From: Gandjariella thermophila
Lineage (GTDB): Bacteria > Actinomycetota > Actinomycetes > Mycobacteriales > Pseudonocardiaceae
NCBI RefSeq assembly: GCF_005405885.1
Contig: NZ_BJFL01000035.1
Coordinates: 1-43,719, forward strand
DNA: 43,719 bases
Reading direction: 5' to 3'
The translations under genes were made by a program, and so were the position numbers. Positions within the stretch are counted from its first letter, which is position 1. Each line of letters begins with the position of its first letter. Below are positions 16,467 to 25,096 of this stretch, piece by piece. The notes beneath the pieces are model-generated. The model had not been told where the DNA came from, made no database searches, and was given only the letters and a program-made list of their open reading frames with translations.

Positions 16467-17678
16467 AGCGACGTCGTGATCTGCGAACCGATCCGCACTC
16501 CCGTCGGCCGCTTCGGCGGAGCGCTCGCCGGGGTGAGCGCGGCCGAACTGGCGACGACGCTGCTGCGTGAGCTCATCCGGCGTACCGGCCTGCAGGCCGG
16601 CGACGTGGACGACGTGGTGCTCGGCCACTGCTACCCCAACGGCGAGGCGCCCGCGATCGGCCGGATCGCCGCGCTGGACGCCGGGCTGGGCACCGAGGTC
16701 CCGGGCCTGCAGATCGACCGGCGCTGCGGTTCCGGTCTGCAGGCCGTGCTCTACGCCGCGGCGCAGCTGGCCACCGGCGCTGCCCGGCTGGTGGTCGCCG
16801 GCGGCGCGGAGTCGATGTCCACTGTGGAGCACTATGCGCTGGGCCTGCGCTCCGGTGTCCGGCAGGGTGGCGTGGCGTTGCTGGACCGGCTGGACCGGGC
16901 CCGGGAAACCGCGGGCGGAAAGCACCACCCGGTGCCCGGCGGGATGCTGGAGACCGCGGAGAACCTGCGCAGGGAGTACGGCATCGGCCGCGCCGAGCAG
17001 GACGAGTTCGCGCTGCGCTCCCACCGGCGCGCCGTCGCCGCCCACGACCAGGGGCGGTTCGCCGAGGAACTGGTACCGGTCACCGTGCCGGGACGGCGCG
17101 GCAAGCCCGACACGGTGGTCGACCGCGACGAGCATCCCCGCCCGGAGGTCACCCTGGACGATCTGGCGAAGCTGCGGCCGGTGCGGCTCAAGCTCGACCC
17201 GGAGTCCACCGTCACCGCCGGCAACGCCAGCGGGCAGAACGACGGCGCCGCGCTGTGCGTGGTGACCACCCGGGACGAGGCGGAGCGGCGTGGCCTGCGC
17301 CCGCTGCTGGCCCTGCGCTCCTGGGCGGTCGCCGGGGTCGGGCCCGAGGTGATGGGCATCGGGCCGGTGCCGGCCACGGCGGCAGCGCTGGAGCGCGCCG
17401 GTCTCACCCTCGACGAGATGGACGTGATCGAGCTGAACGAGGCCTTCGCCGCCCAGGTGCTGGCCTGCCTGCGGGAATGGCAGCTCGATCCGAAGGACGA
17501 CCGCCTCAACCCCAACGGCTCGGGCATCTCGCTCGGTCACCCGGTGGGCGCCACCGGCGCCCGCATCCTCGCCACGCTGGCCTACGAGATGCGCCGCCGC
17601 GAGGCCCGCTACGGGCTGGAGACCATGTGCATCGGCGGTGGCCAGGGCCTCGCCGCAGTGTTCGAGGCGGTGCGATAA
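16464..17678 (+). CDS. Thiolase family acetyl-CoA acyltransferase
   Basis: A 404-residue thiolase with all active-site blocks: Cys88 in DRRCGSGLQAV, ELNEAFAAQVLA, the catalytic His in GSGISLGHPVGATGAR, and CIGGGQGLAAVFE with the second Cys. It performs thiolytic cleavage or Claisen condensation of acyl-CoAs. Length matches the family. The start at GTG 16464 is chosen for the -10 box directly upstream. It could belong to fatty-acid degradation or supply acetoacetyl-type starters to the neighbouring locus. Confidence 0.93.
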   Translation: MSDVVICEPIRTPVGRFGGALAGVSAAELATTLLRELIRRTGLQAGDVDDVVLGHCYPNGEAPAIGRIAALDAGLGTEVPGLQIDRRCGSGLQAVLYAAAQLATGAARLVVAGGAESMSTVEHYALGLRSGVRQGGVALLDRLDRARETAGGKHHPVPGGMLETAENLRREYGIGRAEQDEFALRSHRRAVAAHDQGRFAEELVPVTVPGRRGKPDTVVDRDEHPRPEVTLDDLAKLRPVRLKLDPESTVTAGNASGQNDGAALCVVTTRDEAERRGLRPLLALRSWAVAGVGPEVMGIGPVPATAAALERAGLTLDEMDVIELNEAFAAQVLACLREWQLDPKDDRLNPNGSGISLGHPVGATGARILATLAYEMRRREARYGLETMCIGGGQGLAAVFEAVR

Positions 17679-18180
17679 CCACGCTGCGGTCGACGCCGAC
17701 GTCACCGAACCAGCGCGGCGACCGCGTGCCCCGGCTCATCGAGCCACACGGTGTGCTCGCCGTTCGCGGTGACCGTCAGCCCGAACCGGTCCCACCTAGG
17801 CGCGCTGGTTTGGCACGCTTCCGTCGATAACCCGCCACTTGCCGCGCAGGGCGCGCACCACCGCAGTAGGCGGTCAGCGACTCGGGAACCTCGCCGGTGG
17901 CTGGGAACGGCACGATGTGCACCACGCGGGCACGCTCCCCAACCACGCCGCGCCGCAGGCGGACCAGCACCAGCACCGGTGCGGTCACGCCGCCCCACGG
18001 GGAGAGCACGGTGCGGCCGGCGGTCGGAGACACCGGCCCACCGTGAATAGGGCCCGGCCGCCGACGAGGGCGAGCGATCGACATCGGCCACGACGATCAC
18101 CTCCACCAGGAGGGTCGGCCGTTGGCTCATGCGCCGGGAGAGGTCAGCCCATGCGCCTTGCTATGCGCGTAGCTACCAGC
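17679..18180 (-). other. Degraded small gene(s), about 500 bp without an intact frame
   Basis: On the minus strand a reading starts at ATG 18130 (MSQRPTLLVEVIVV), must shift one base to read TVLSPWGGVTAPVLVLVRLRRG ... ESLTAYCGGA, and shift again to read GKWRVIDGSVPNQRA with a stop at 17796. Two inserted bases would turn it into a protein of about 110 residues. A further fragment (RFGLTVTANGEHTVWLDEPGHA) reads to a stop at 17702 with no start codon. I do not recognise either family; similar short genes often accompany XRE regulators in Pseudonocardiales, as here (inference). Confidence 0.4.
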
Positions 18181-19064
18181 TCAATCCGCCACACGGGCGG
18201 CTTCGAGGGCTTCGCGGTACTCTCCGGCCCATTCCGCGTTGCGCAACTGCGCGGGCATGTCCGCCAGACCGGATGTCAGCAGCTCGACCGCTTCCGCGTG
18301 CCGGCCGAGGCGGTACAGCACGACACCGTGTTGGGCCTGCAAGAACGCCGGCGTGTACCAGTACATCCCAGGCGGTGCCTCGGTGCTGTCCTCGGCGGCT
18401 TGGCGGCGAGGTCATTCGCTTCGGCAAGGGTGCGGAACGCGCTTCGCCTGTCGCCTTCCATCACAAGGGACTGGGTCTCCTGGTAGGCGTCGTAGGCCCG
18501 CAAGGGGGCGAACACCCGCCGGTCCCGGCGGGACGCTGCCGACAAGCTGGCCGTCGTGCCCGGCTGCCCGTCCAGCAGCGCGGCGTACCCCTTGAACGAC
18601 AGGCCGTGAGCCACGAGGGTCGGATCGTTCGCCTCGGTGCCGAGGCTGATCGCCGCGTCGAAATGTGCCACGGCCTGCCCGCGGAGTCCGGTGGCGATCA
18701 GCAGCCACCCGAGGTACTGCTCGCAGTCCGACGCCAGCCCGGCGGCGGCCGGCCGCACCGTCGACCGCGCCTCGGCGAGCACGCCGCGCACGGTGACGAG
18801 CTGCTGGCGCACCATCGGCAGTACCGCGGCGGCCGAGGTGGCGTCCTCCGCCCGGCGGGTGGCGGACAGCACCTCGGTCAGCGCATCCACGGCAGCCTGG
18901 TCGGCGCGGGACGGGTGGGCGACGGCGTGCTCGACGGCCTGCCGGTTGTGCTCGTAGCGGGAGATGGTGGTCTGCGAGATCGGCACAAGCCGGGCGAGCC
19001 GGGGCTGCGACAGGCCGCCGGCTTCCCGGAGCCGACGTAACGCCTCGCCGAACGTCTCGGTCAT
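18181..19064 (-). pseudogene. XRE-family regulator with TPR-like C-terminus, frameshifted
   Basis: ATG 19064 starts a helix-turn-helix domain (FGEALRRLREAGGLSQPRLARLVPISQTTISRYEHNRQAVE). This is followed by a helical repeat region (DCEQYLGWLLIATGLRGQAVAHFDAAISLG, LRAYDAYQETQSLVMEGDRRSAFRTLAEAND). Near 18375-18390 the frame breaks; the conserved continuation (EDSTEAPPGMYWYTPAFLQAQHGVVLYRLGRHAEAVELL) is in another frame and ends at 18181. The span is 3 x 294 + 2, so one lost G (AAGCCGCCG-GAG) explains it. It is either a sequencing error or a recent pseudogene. It lies below an elaborate inverted-repeat region that is probably its operator. Confidence 0.75.
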
Positions 19065-19071
19065 GGTGGAC

Positions 19072-19140
19072 CTCTTCGCGGAGGGGCCCTCTTCGCGGAA
19101 GCCCCCGGTGGCCAACCGGGGGCACGACCTCCGCGAAGAG
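19072..19140. promoter_or_regulatory. Compound inverted repeat upstream of the XRE gene
   Basis: CTCTTCGCGGAGG (19072-19084) is repeated as CTCTTCGCGGA (19089-19099) and inverted perfectly as CCTCCGCGAAGAG (19128-19140). Inside lies a 9-bp stem, GCCCCCGGT/ACCGGGGGC (19101-19123), with loop GGCCA. Three copies of one 11-13 bp element directly in front of a regulator's start codon (19064) suggest an autoregulatory operator, or a long leader hairpin covering the ribosome-binding site. Confidence 0.5.
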
Positions 19141-19200
19141 ATCGTCGTCCAGGGTACGGAAGCGGCCCCGGCCGCCACCCGGCGGTAACGTCCTTCGGGG

Positions 19201-20052
19201 TCATGTCACGGCGTGCTGCCGAGACCGACCGCGGCGGTCGCGTACCGCGCCGGCCACCAGCACCGCGGCGTAGACGAGGGCGGCCGCGGCGAGGATGGCG
19301 AAGCTGGGCGGCGTGTGCGGGATCGCGTAGCTGAGCCCGAGGCCCGCCCACATCTCGGCCACGGCCAGCCCCGCGGACAGCGCCAACGCCAGGAACGGGC
19401 GGTGGGTGAGCCGCTGCGCGGTGCCCGCCGGCGCGGCGAGCAATCCCAGCACCAGCAGCGCGCCCACCGCCTGGGTGGCTTCCGCGGTGCACGCACCGAC
19501 CAGCACCAGGAACCCGTAGCCCAGCAGCCGCACCGGAACCCCGCGGGCCGCGGCGACCGCCTCGTCGACGCTGGCGAACAGCAGCGGCCGCGCGATCAGC
19601 AGCATCCCCAGGCACACCGCGACCGCGACCGCGGCGGCGACGCCGGCCTGCGCGCCGCTCAGCCCAAAGATCGATCCGAACAGGACGGTCACCCCGGCGG
19701 CACCGTTGGCCGTGCTGCGGGTGGTGGTGTACAGCGTCAGGAAGAACACGCCCATGCCGAGAATCCAGGCGAACACGCTGCCGATCACCACGTCGTCCGC
19801 CCGTCCCCGGCGGCCGAGGGCGCCCATCAGCACCGCGATACCGATGGTGGCCGCGAACAGGCCGACCCGCGCGTCGAGCCCGAAGGCGAGTGCGGCCAGC
19901 GCCCCGGTGAACGCGACGTGACTGAGCGCGTCGCCGGTGAACACCTGGGCGCGCAGCACCAGGAAGTAGCCGACCAGGCCGGCGGCCGCGGCGATCGCGG
20001 TTCCGGCCAGCAGCGCGTGCTGCAGGAACGGCGGACCGAGCAGGGCCGTCAC
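19201..20052 (-). CDS. Zinc/manganese ABC transporter permease (second)
   Basis: A hydrophobic membrane protein of the ABC-3 (ZnuB/TroCD) family with about eight helices. Key segments are FLVLRAQVFTGDALSHVAFTGALAALAFG, the ATPase-contact loop around ASVDEAVAAARGVPVRLLGYGFLVL, and GALLVLGLLAAPAGTAQRLTHRP. The GTG start (20052) overlaps the stop of the first permease by 4 bases (GTGA), so the two are translationally coupled and probably form a heterodimeric channel. It ends about 140 bp before the XRE gene start. The last 15 residues are basic and cytoplasmic. Confidence 0.93.
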   Translation of the reverse strand: MTALLGPPFLQHALLAGTAIAAAAGLVGYFLVLRAQVFTGDALSHVAFTGALAALAFGLDARVGLFAATIGIAVLMGALGRRGRADDVVIGSVFAWILGMGVFFLTLYTTTRSTANGAAGVTVLFGSIFGLSGAQAGVAAAVAVAVCLGMLLIARPLLFASVDEAVAAARGVPVRLLGYGFLVLVGACTAEATQAVGALLVLGLLAAPAGTAQRLTHRPFLALALSAGLAVAEMWAGLGLSYAIPHTPPSFAILAAAALVYAAVLVAGAVRDRRGRSRQHAVT

Positions 20053-20942
20053 GTCGCACCTCCGGCCAGCCGGGGCCGGGGCAGCCCGAACCGGCCGGCC
20101 CGCGCGGCGTGCGCGAGCAGGTACCCGGCGAACGCGACCGTGGTCACGCAGAACCCGATCGGGTAGGGCGAGAAGTAGGCGATGCCCAGGCCGAGCCAGG
20201 TCGCGACGATGCCGATCAGTACGGTCAGCGCGAGGCTCGCCACCGGGCGGGCGGTGAGCCGCTGCGCGGTCGCGGCCGGCATCACCAGCAGCGCGAAGAC
20301 CAGCAGGGTGCCGGTGATCTGGCTGGCCTCGGCCACCGCGGCGCCCAGCAGCATCAGGAACACCACCGACAGCGCCCGGACCGGAACCCCGCGGGCGGCG
20401 GCCACATCCGGGTCGACCGAGGCGAACAGCAGCGGCCGCCCGACCGCGGCGAGCACCGCCAGGGCGACCACCGCGACGGCGAGCAGCGCCAGCACGTCGT
20501 CGTCGGTGATGCCCAGGAAGTTGCCGAACAGCAGCGCGTTCACCCCGCCCAGGAACCCCTTGTACAGCGCGATGAACAGGTAGCCGCAGGCCAGGGCGAA
20601 CGCGTTCACGGTGCCGGTCACCGCGGACTCCTCGCGGTAGCCGGCATCCCTGCCGCGCGGCAGGGCCGCGATGACCGCCGCCGCGGCCAGGCAGAACCCG
20701 AAGTAACCGAAGACCGGCGCGACACCGAGCAGGGTGGCGCCCGCGGCGCCGGGAAAACCGGCCACGGCCACGGTGTGGCCGGCGAAGGACTGCCGGCGCA
20801 GCACCATGAACCAGCCGATCAACCCGGCCAGCACCGCCACGATGGTGCCGGCGCGGAACGCGTTCACCATGAACGGGAACGACCACAGCAACTGCAGGTC
20901 GATGATCGGGTTCCAGGACGGCCCTGGCTCACCGGGAACCAT
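20049..20942 (-). CDS. Zinc/manganese ABC transporter permease (first)
   Basis: An ABC-3 family permease of about 297 residues when started at ATG 20942, which lies within the last codons of the ATPase gene (14-bp overlap). Typical segments are WFMVLRRQSFAGHTVAVAGFPGAAGATLLG, ASVDPDVAAARGVPVRALSVVFLMLLG and GTLLVFALLVMPAATAQRLTARP. Together with the second permease it forms the membrane path for the divalent metal. Two distinct permeases in one operon is the TroCD/PsaCD-like arrangement, seen for manganese as well as zinc. Confidence 0.93.
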   Translation of the reverse strand: MVPGEPGPSWNPIIDLQLLWSFPFMVNAFRAGTIVAVLAGLIGWFMVLRRQSFAGHTVAVAGFPGAAGATLLGVAPVFGYFGFCLAAAAVIAALPRGRDAGYREESAVTGTVNAFALACGYLFIALYKGFLGGVNALLFGNFLGITDDDVLALLAVAVVALAVLAAVGRPLLFASVDPDVAAARGVPVRALSVVFLMLLGAAVAEASQITGTLLVFALLVMPAATAQRLTARPVASLALTVLIGIVATWLGLGIAYFSPYPIGFCVTTVAFAGYLLAHAARAGRFGLPRPRLAGGAT

Positions 20943-21855
20943 CGCGGGCTCCCGACGGTCGATCGGCGTGCCGGTCGGCGTGCACCGCCGGCGGCTCCGG
21001 GGCACCGACCACCACCAGCCGGCCGTCCGAGGTGCACAGCACCTCGACCGGGCTGCCGTACAGCCGGCTCAGCGCTGGCCCGTTGATCACCTCGTCCGGG
21101 GTGCCGGTAACCGCCGCGCCGTGCGCCAGGTACACCACGCCGTCGAGGTAGGCCAGCAGCGGGTTGACGTCGTGCGCCACGATCATCACGCTCACCCCCT
21201 CGGCGTGGGCGACGTGGCCGAGCAGTGCCGCCACCGCACCCTGGTTGGGCAGGTCGAGGCTGTCCAGCGGCTCGTCCAGCAACAGTAGCGCCGGGCGGCG
21301 GACCAGCGCCTGCGCGATCAGCAACCGCTGCTGCTCACCGCCGGAAAGCTGACCGATCGGCCGGTGCGCGTAGCCCGTGGCGCCGACCAGGTCGATCACC
21401 TCGGCCACCCGGGCCTCGGCTGCCCGGCGCCGCCGGGCGAACCGGGCCGAGCCCGGCAGCGGGATTCCCCAGCGGTCGCCGTCCAGCCCCAGCCGCACCA
21501 CGTCCACGCCGCGGATCCGCAGCGTGGCGTCGAAGCCGCGGCGCTGGGGCAGGTAACCGATGCGGTGGTTGGCCCGCCCGGGGCGGCCGCCGAGCACCCG
21601 GACCTCGCCGGCCGCCGCGGGCTGCAGCCCGAGGATCGTCTTGACCAGGGTGGACTTGCCCACCCCGTTCGGGCCGAGTACCGCGACGAACTCCCCCGCG
21701 GCCACGGAGAGGTCCACGTCGCGCCACAGTGTCCGGCCACCCACCCGCGCGGCCGCTCCGCGCAGGCAGACCACCGGATCGCCGGTGGACGGCCAAGCAG
21801 GCGGAGCGCTGGGCTGCACCGCGTCATCGAGTCGGGTCAACGGTGTCATGGTCAC
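20929..21855 (-). CDS. Zinc/manganese ABC transporter ATP-binding protein
   Basis: ABC ATPase with Walker A GPNGVGKST, Q-loop YLPQRRGF, signature LSGGEQQR, Walker B LLLLDEP and switch His in VAHD. About 308 residues from GTG 21855, or two fewer from ATG 21849. The GTG overlaps the stop of the binding-protein gene by 4 bases. The roughly 50 residues beyond the core (PVEVLCTSDGRLVVVGA and onward) are a small C-terminal extension common in ZnuC-like proteins. It powers import of the metal delivered by the adjacent lipoprotein. Confidence 0.94.
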   Translation of the reverse strand: MTMTPLTRLDDAVQPSAPPAWPSTGDPVVCLRGAAARVGGRTLWRDVDLSVAAGEFVAVLGPNGVGKSTLVKTILGLQPAAAGEVRVLGGRPGRANHRIGYLPQRRGFDATLRIRGVDVVRLGLDGDRWGIPLPGSARFARRRRAAEARVAEVIDLVGATGYAHRPIGQLSGGEQQRLLIAQALVRRPALLLLDEPLDSLDLPNQGAVAALLGHVAHAEGVSVMIVAHDVNPLLAYLDGVVYLAHGAAVTGTPDEVINGPALSRLYGSPVEVLCTSDGRLVVVGAPEPPAVHADRHADRPSGARDGSR

Positions 21856-22805
21856 CTGCCAGTGGCCTGGGTCAGTGCCTGCTCAACACCCTGCAGTTGG
21901 GCGGTCTGCCAGTCCTGGAACGTGGCGCCGGCCGGGATGAGCGTCTCGGTCACCGTCGCCACCGGGATGCCGGCCGCCCTCGCCTCGTCGACCTGGGTCC
22001 GCACATCCGGGGTGGAGTTCTGGCTGTTGAAGACGAAGACCTTGATCTGCCTGGACCTGATCTGCTCGTCCACCGTGGCCTTGTCCTGCGCGGTCGGGTC
22101 AGCGCCCTCGCTGATCGCGTCCAGGAACGCGGCCGGGGTGAGCAGCTTCAGCCCGAGCCCCTCGGCAAGCGGGGCGACGATCGACTCCGACGCGCCGATC
22201 GGGGTGCCCGCGTACCTGGTCCTGATCTCGTTGACGAGCTGGTTGTACCTGCCGAGCCCGGTGGACTCGTACCGTTGCTTCTGCGCCTCGAAGTAGGCGG
22301 CGTCGGCCGGGTCGAGCTTCTTGTAGTCCGCGGTGATCGCCTCGATCACCTTGTGCACCGAGTCCGGCGAGTACCACTGGTGCGGGTTGCCGCCCTGCTG
22401 GACGCCGACCAGGTCGCCGACGGTGAGCACACTGCGGTTCGGGTTCGGGTTGGCGTCCACCAGCTTCGGCGCCCACCCGTCGTAGCCGGCACCGTTGACG
22501 ATCACGTACCGGGCGGAGGCCACCGCGCGCCCGTCCGCCGGGGTCGGCTCGTAGTCGTGCGGGTCGGCGTCCGGGTTGTTGACCACGCTGGTCACGTTCG
22601 CGTGCTCGCCGCCGAGCTGGGCGGCGATGCTACCCCAGACGTTCTCCGCGGCGACCACATTGATCTTGGTGCCGCCGCCGGAGTCGCCGGGGGGCGCCGG
22701 AGCGGAGGTGGCGCAGCCCGCCAGCGCGGTGCTCACGGCGGCGGCCAGCGCCACGCCGGTCGCGGCCCGCCGGCGGGCGTGGCGGGATGCTCGGAGGTTG
22801 CTCAC
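21852..22805 (-). CDS. Zinc/manganese-binding lipoprotein of the ABC importer
   Basis: The 317-residue cluster A-I solute-binding protein has a lipobox (STALAGC, lipidated Cys31). Likely metal-site His residues sit in DPHDYEPTPAD and GNPHQWYSPDS, with further ligands in GASESIVAPLAEGLGL and the late NSQNSTPDVRTQ. There is no long His-rich loop. It captures the metal outside the membrane and hands it to the permeases. It is the first gene of a four-gene operon with GTGA overlaps, and a Zur-like box lies about 85 bases upstream of its ATG. Confidence 0.93.
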   Translation of the reverse strand: MSNLRASRHARRRAATGVALAAAVSTALAGCATSAPAPPGDSGGGTKINVVAAENVWGSIAAQLGGEHANVTSVVNNPDADPHDYEPTPADGRAVASARYVIVNGAGYDGWAPKLVDANPNPNRSVLTVGDLVGVQQGGNPHQWYSPDSVHKVIEAITADYKKLDPADAAYFEAQKQRYESTGLGRYNQLVNEIRTRYAGTPIGASESIVAPLAEGLGLKLLTPAAFLDAISEGADPTAQDKATVDEQIRSRQIKVFVFNSQNSTPDVRTQVDEARAAGIPVATVTETLIPAGATFQDWQTAQLQGVEQALTQATGR

Positions 22806-22889
22806 GGATCGTCTCCTCGAACCAGGTCAGCACCCCCATGCGCGGGGTGCCTCGGTGGGGCGGTCGCGCGCCGCAACCCGAAGGCTAGA

Positions 22890-22903
22890 TGGAAATGATT
22901 ACC
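22890..22903 (-). promoter_or_regulatory. Zur-like operator of the metal importer
   Basis: TGGAAATGATTACC is a near palindrome (GGAAA-TGA-TTACC) resembling the actinobacterial Zur box TGAAAATGATTTTCA, in the AT-rich promoter region of the importer operon. It supports zinc over manganese as substrate. Two of the outer positions differ from the consensus. Confidence 0.5.
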
Positions 22904-23032
22904 GATACAAGGAAAGTTGGCGAGGCAAACGACATTCGTTTTCTTGTTGTGACAGGAGGTCTACGCTGCGTGTGCGCAGGCCTGCCGCCCGAAGCGGCGC
23001 GGCGCACGTCCGTCGCGACGCGCGCCGCGGCA

Positions 23033-23071
23033 CGCGTGGGTAGCGCCCCGCCGCACCGCGCTACCCACGCG
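23033..23071. terminator. Terminator hairpin after the secreted Pro/Gly-rich gene
   Basis: A perfect 14-bp stem, CGCGTGGGTAGCGC paired with GCGCTACCCACGCG, with an 11-base loop. It lies 13 bp beyond the stop (23085) of the leftward secreted-protein gene and separates it from the metal-importer promoter. Confidence 0.75.
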
Positions 23072-23084
23072 CTCCCGCCGCGGG

Positions 23085-24143
23085 CTAACCGGCGGTGTCC
23101 AGGGTGGCCAAGAGCCGCCGCAGCAGGTTCCGGAGCAGGCGGCGCAGCCGCGGGGGCAGCGCCGCGCCGGCCGCGTGCCAGCCGGACCGGGCCGGCCGCC
23201 GCGCCCAGGCGCGGGCCAGTTGCGCCCCGACAAAGGCGAGCATCAGCGTGGCGAGCACGATGACCTCGCTGACGCCCGGACGGGGATGCCGCGCGGACGC
23301 CAGCGGCGCGGCCTGCCCGGTCATGTCGGTCGGGTGCACCGACAGCCCGTTGCCGGGGGCCCTGATCCCGCCGGGGACGGTCCACGGCTGCGGCAGCGGG
23401 CCCGAGTTGTAGACCATGACGCCCTCCGGCGGCACGCCAGCGCCGGAGCCGCCCGGCACCTGGCCCCACACCGTGGCCTGCTCCGGCGGTACCCCGCCCG
23501 CCGAGCCGGAACCCGGTGCCTGCCAGGGAGCGGAGCCCCCACCGGCGGGCGCCGGGGCGGGCCGGCCACCGGCCGAACCCCCGCCGCTCGAACCCCCTCC
23601 CGGACTCCCACCGACGTTTCCACCGCCGGGTGGCGGGGACGCCGGTGGGGGTGCCGGCTGCTGGCCGCCGGTGAGCGGCGCGACCAGCGGGCCGACCGGC
23701 TGGACCGCGACCGCGCAGCCCTGCGCGACCACCAGCCACACCCGGGGGGCGAGCACGTCGATCACCGGTGCGACCGCCGGGACGGTGCGCAGCCGGTCCA
23801 CCACGGCCCCGGCGATCGCGTCGCCGGGGATGACGCCCGCCACGCTCGGGATCGCGCCGACCGGGATCGGTGGCAGCGCCGGCCACGACTGGCGGAACGC
23901 CGACCCTGTCGTGCCGAGCGGGTCCAGCGGGGTGAGCGCGTCGCCGATCGGTTGCAGCACGGCGGCCGGGGCGAGCGTCACCTGCTGCCCCGGCGCCCCC
24001 TGCACCGAGGCCAGGCAGGTATCGAGCGCGCCGTGATCGTCCGCGGCCGCGGTGCCGGCCCCGGCGCCGAGCACGGCGATCCCGGCGGCCACCGCCACCG
24101 CCACCGCGCCGGCCGCGGCGCGACCTGCTTTCCGTGTGCGCAC
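23085..24143 (-). CDS. Secreted Pro/Gly-rich protein with C-terminal membrane anchor
   Basis: A 352-residue protein. A signal peptide (residues 1 to about 35, ending GTAAADD) is followed by a small helical domain of about 120 residues with two Cys (DTCLASVQG and AQGCAVAV). Next comes a long linker made of Pro, Gly, Ser and Ala (about residues 155-220), a short segment containing VMVYNSGPLPQPWTVPGG, and a single hydrophobic helix (VSEVIVLATLMLAFVGAQLA) followed by an Arg-rich tail. The layout suggests an exported domain tethered to the membrane. I do not recognise the family. It starts only 12 bp after the mmpS-like gene stops, so they form an operon and may work together at the cell envelope. 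Confidence 0.8.
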   Translation of the reverse strand: MRTRKAGRAAAGAVAVAVAAGIAVLGAGAGTAAADDHGALDTCLASVQGAPGQQVTLAPAAVLQPIGDALTPLDPLGTTGSAFRQSWPALPPIPVGAIPSVAGVIPGDAIAGAVVDRLRTVPAVAPVIDVLAPRVWLVVAQGCAVAVQPVGPLVAPLTGGQQPAPPPASPPPGGGNVGGSPGGGSSGGGSAGGRPAPAPAGGGSAPWQAPGSGSAGGVPPEQATVWGQVPGGSGAGVPPEGVMVYNSGPLPQPWTVPGGIRAPGNGLSVHPTDMTGQAAPLASARHPRPGVSEVIVLATLMLAFVGAQLARAWARRPARSGWHAAGAALPPRLRRLLRNLLRRLLATLDTAG

Positions 24144-24155
24144 CGGCGCTCCCCC

Positions 24156-24767
24156 TTACGGCTGGATCACGCCGGAACAGGACACGGTGGCGTACTGGCC
24201 CGGCGCGGTGTTCTCGTTGACGACGTGGCCGTCGATGCTGACCGAGCAGGAGATCGCGTCGGACTGGCCGTTCGCCGCGAGCACCTGGACGATCGCCGGT
24301 CCGGGACCGACGGTCATGGTGAACTCCTTGCGCCACGGGAGCGGCACGCCCGCCACCTTCTCGGTGTTGTTGGTGCCGTCGGTGACGTACCTGATCTCCG
24401 GCGACTTCGACGGCCCCCGCACCTCGTAGCTCACCGTGTGCTTCGTGATCGGCAGTTGCCGGCGAAGCTGCTCCTGCGGCGTGCGCGGCGCGTCGGAGCC
24501 GCCGAGGGTTGTCACGATCACGCCCACGCCCGCCACCAGCACGGCGATCCCCAGCAGCCAGGGCAGCCACCACGTGCGGTCGACCAGCCGCCGCGCGGGG
24601 CGGATCGGCGGTGCCGTCCCGCCGGTGCCGTTGGCGGTGCCGGCGGACTCCGGTGGCGCGGCCGACTCGGTCGCCGTGGTGGCCGGGACAGCCGCCGCGG
24701 CATCGGCCACCGGTTCGGTTTCCGAGTCCGCCGGTTCGGTTTCCGGCGCGGTCCTCGGCTCGCTCAT
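24156..24767 (-). CDS. MmpS-family membrane protein
   Basis: The 203-residue protein has an acidic, Ala/Glu-rich cytoplasmic N-terminus (about 80 residues), one membrane helix (WWLPWLLGIAVLVAGVGVIV) and an extracellular MmpS-like beta domain: HTVSYEVRGPS, IRYVTDGTNNTEKVAGVPLPW and two paired Cys in AISCSVSIDGHVV and ATVSCSGV. In mycobacteria such proteins assist MmpL lipid transporters; no mmpL gene is in the window. The ATG at 24767 follows GGAGGGCGAGGC. A perfect 14-bp palindrome 88 bp upstream is a likely repressor site. Confidence 0.87.
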   Translation of the reverse strand: MSEPRTAPETEPADSETEPVADAAAAVPATTATESAAPPESAGTANGTGGTAPPIRPARRLVDRTWWLPWLLGIAVLVAGVGVIVTTLGGSDAPRTPQEQLRRQLPITKHTVSYEVRGPSKSPEIRYVTDGTNNTEKVAGVPLPWRKEFTMTVGPGPAIVQVLAANGQSDAISCSVSIDGHVVNENTAPGQYATVSCSGVIQP

Positions 24768-24854
24768 CGCCTCGCCCTCCCGATCGCCGGGCGCCGCCGA
24801 AGCGGCCGCCGCGAACAACAGGCGCCCGCGATCCCGCGCGGGACGGACAGCCAC

Positions 24855-24868
24855 AATGTCATGACATT
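24855..24868. promoter_or_regulatory. Perfect 14-bp palindrome upstream of mmpS-like gene
   Basis: AATGTCATGACATT is its own reverse complement and stands out in GC-rich surroundings. It lies 88 bases upstream of the mmpS-like ATG. Its size and symmetry suit a TetR- or MarR-type repressor, as known for mmpS/mmpL operons; no regulator of that kind is adjacent. Confidence 0.55.
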
Positions 24869-25096
24869 TTCGCTTTCTTTCCCGGACGCCGGCGGTCCGG
24901 CGGCAGCGCGGCCGGCGCGCGGCGAGCAATCCTGTCCGAGTGGCCGTTGCCCCCGTACCTCACCCGGCCGACCGGCGCGTTCCTGTACCCAGATTTGACA
25001 CCGCGCCGGGCACAATCAGCATTGACGTGCTCGCGCGGGAGCGTTGTCGCGGCACATCCTGACATTTGTCGGCCGGCTTGGCTAGGACCCGACGAA

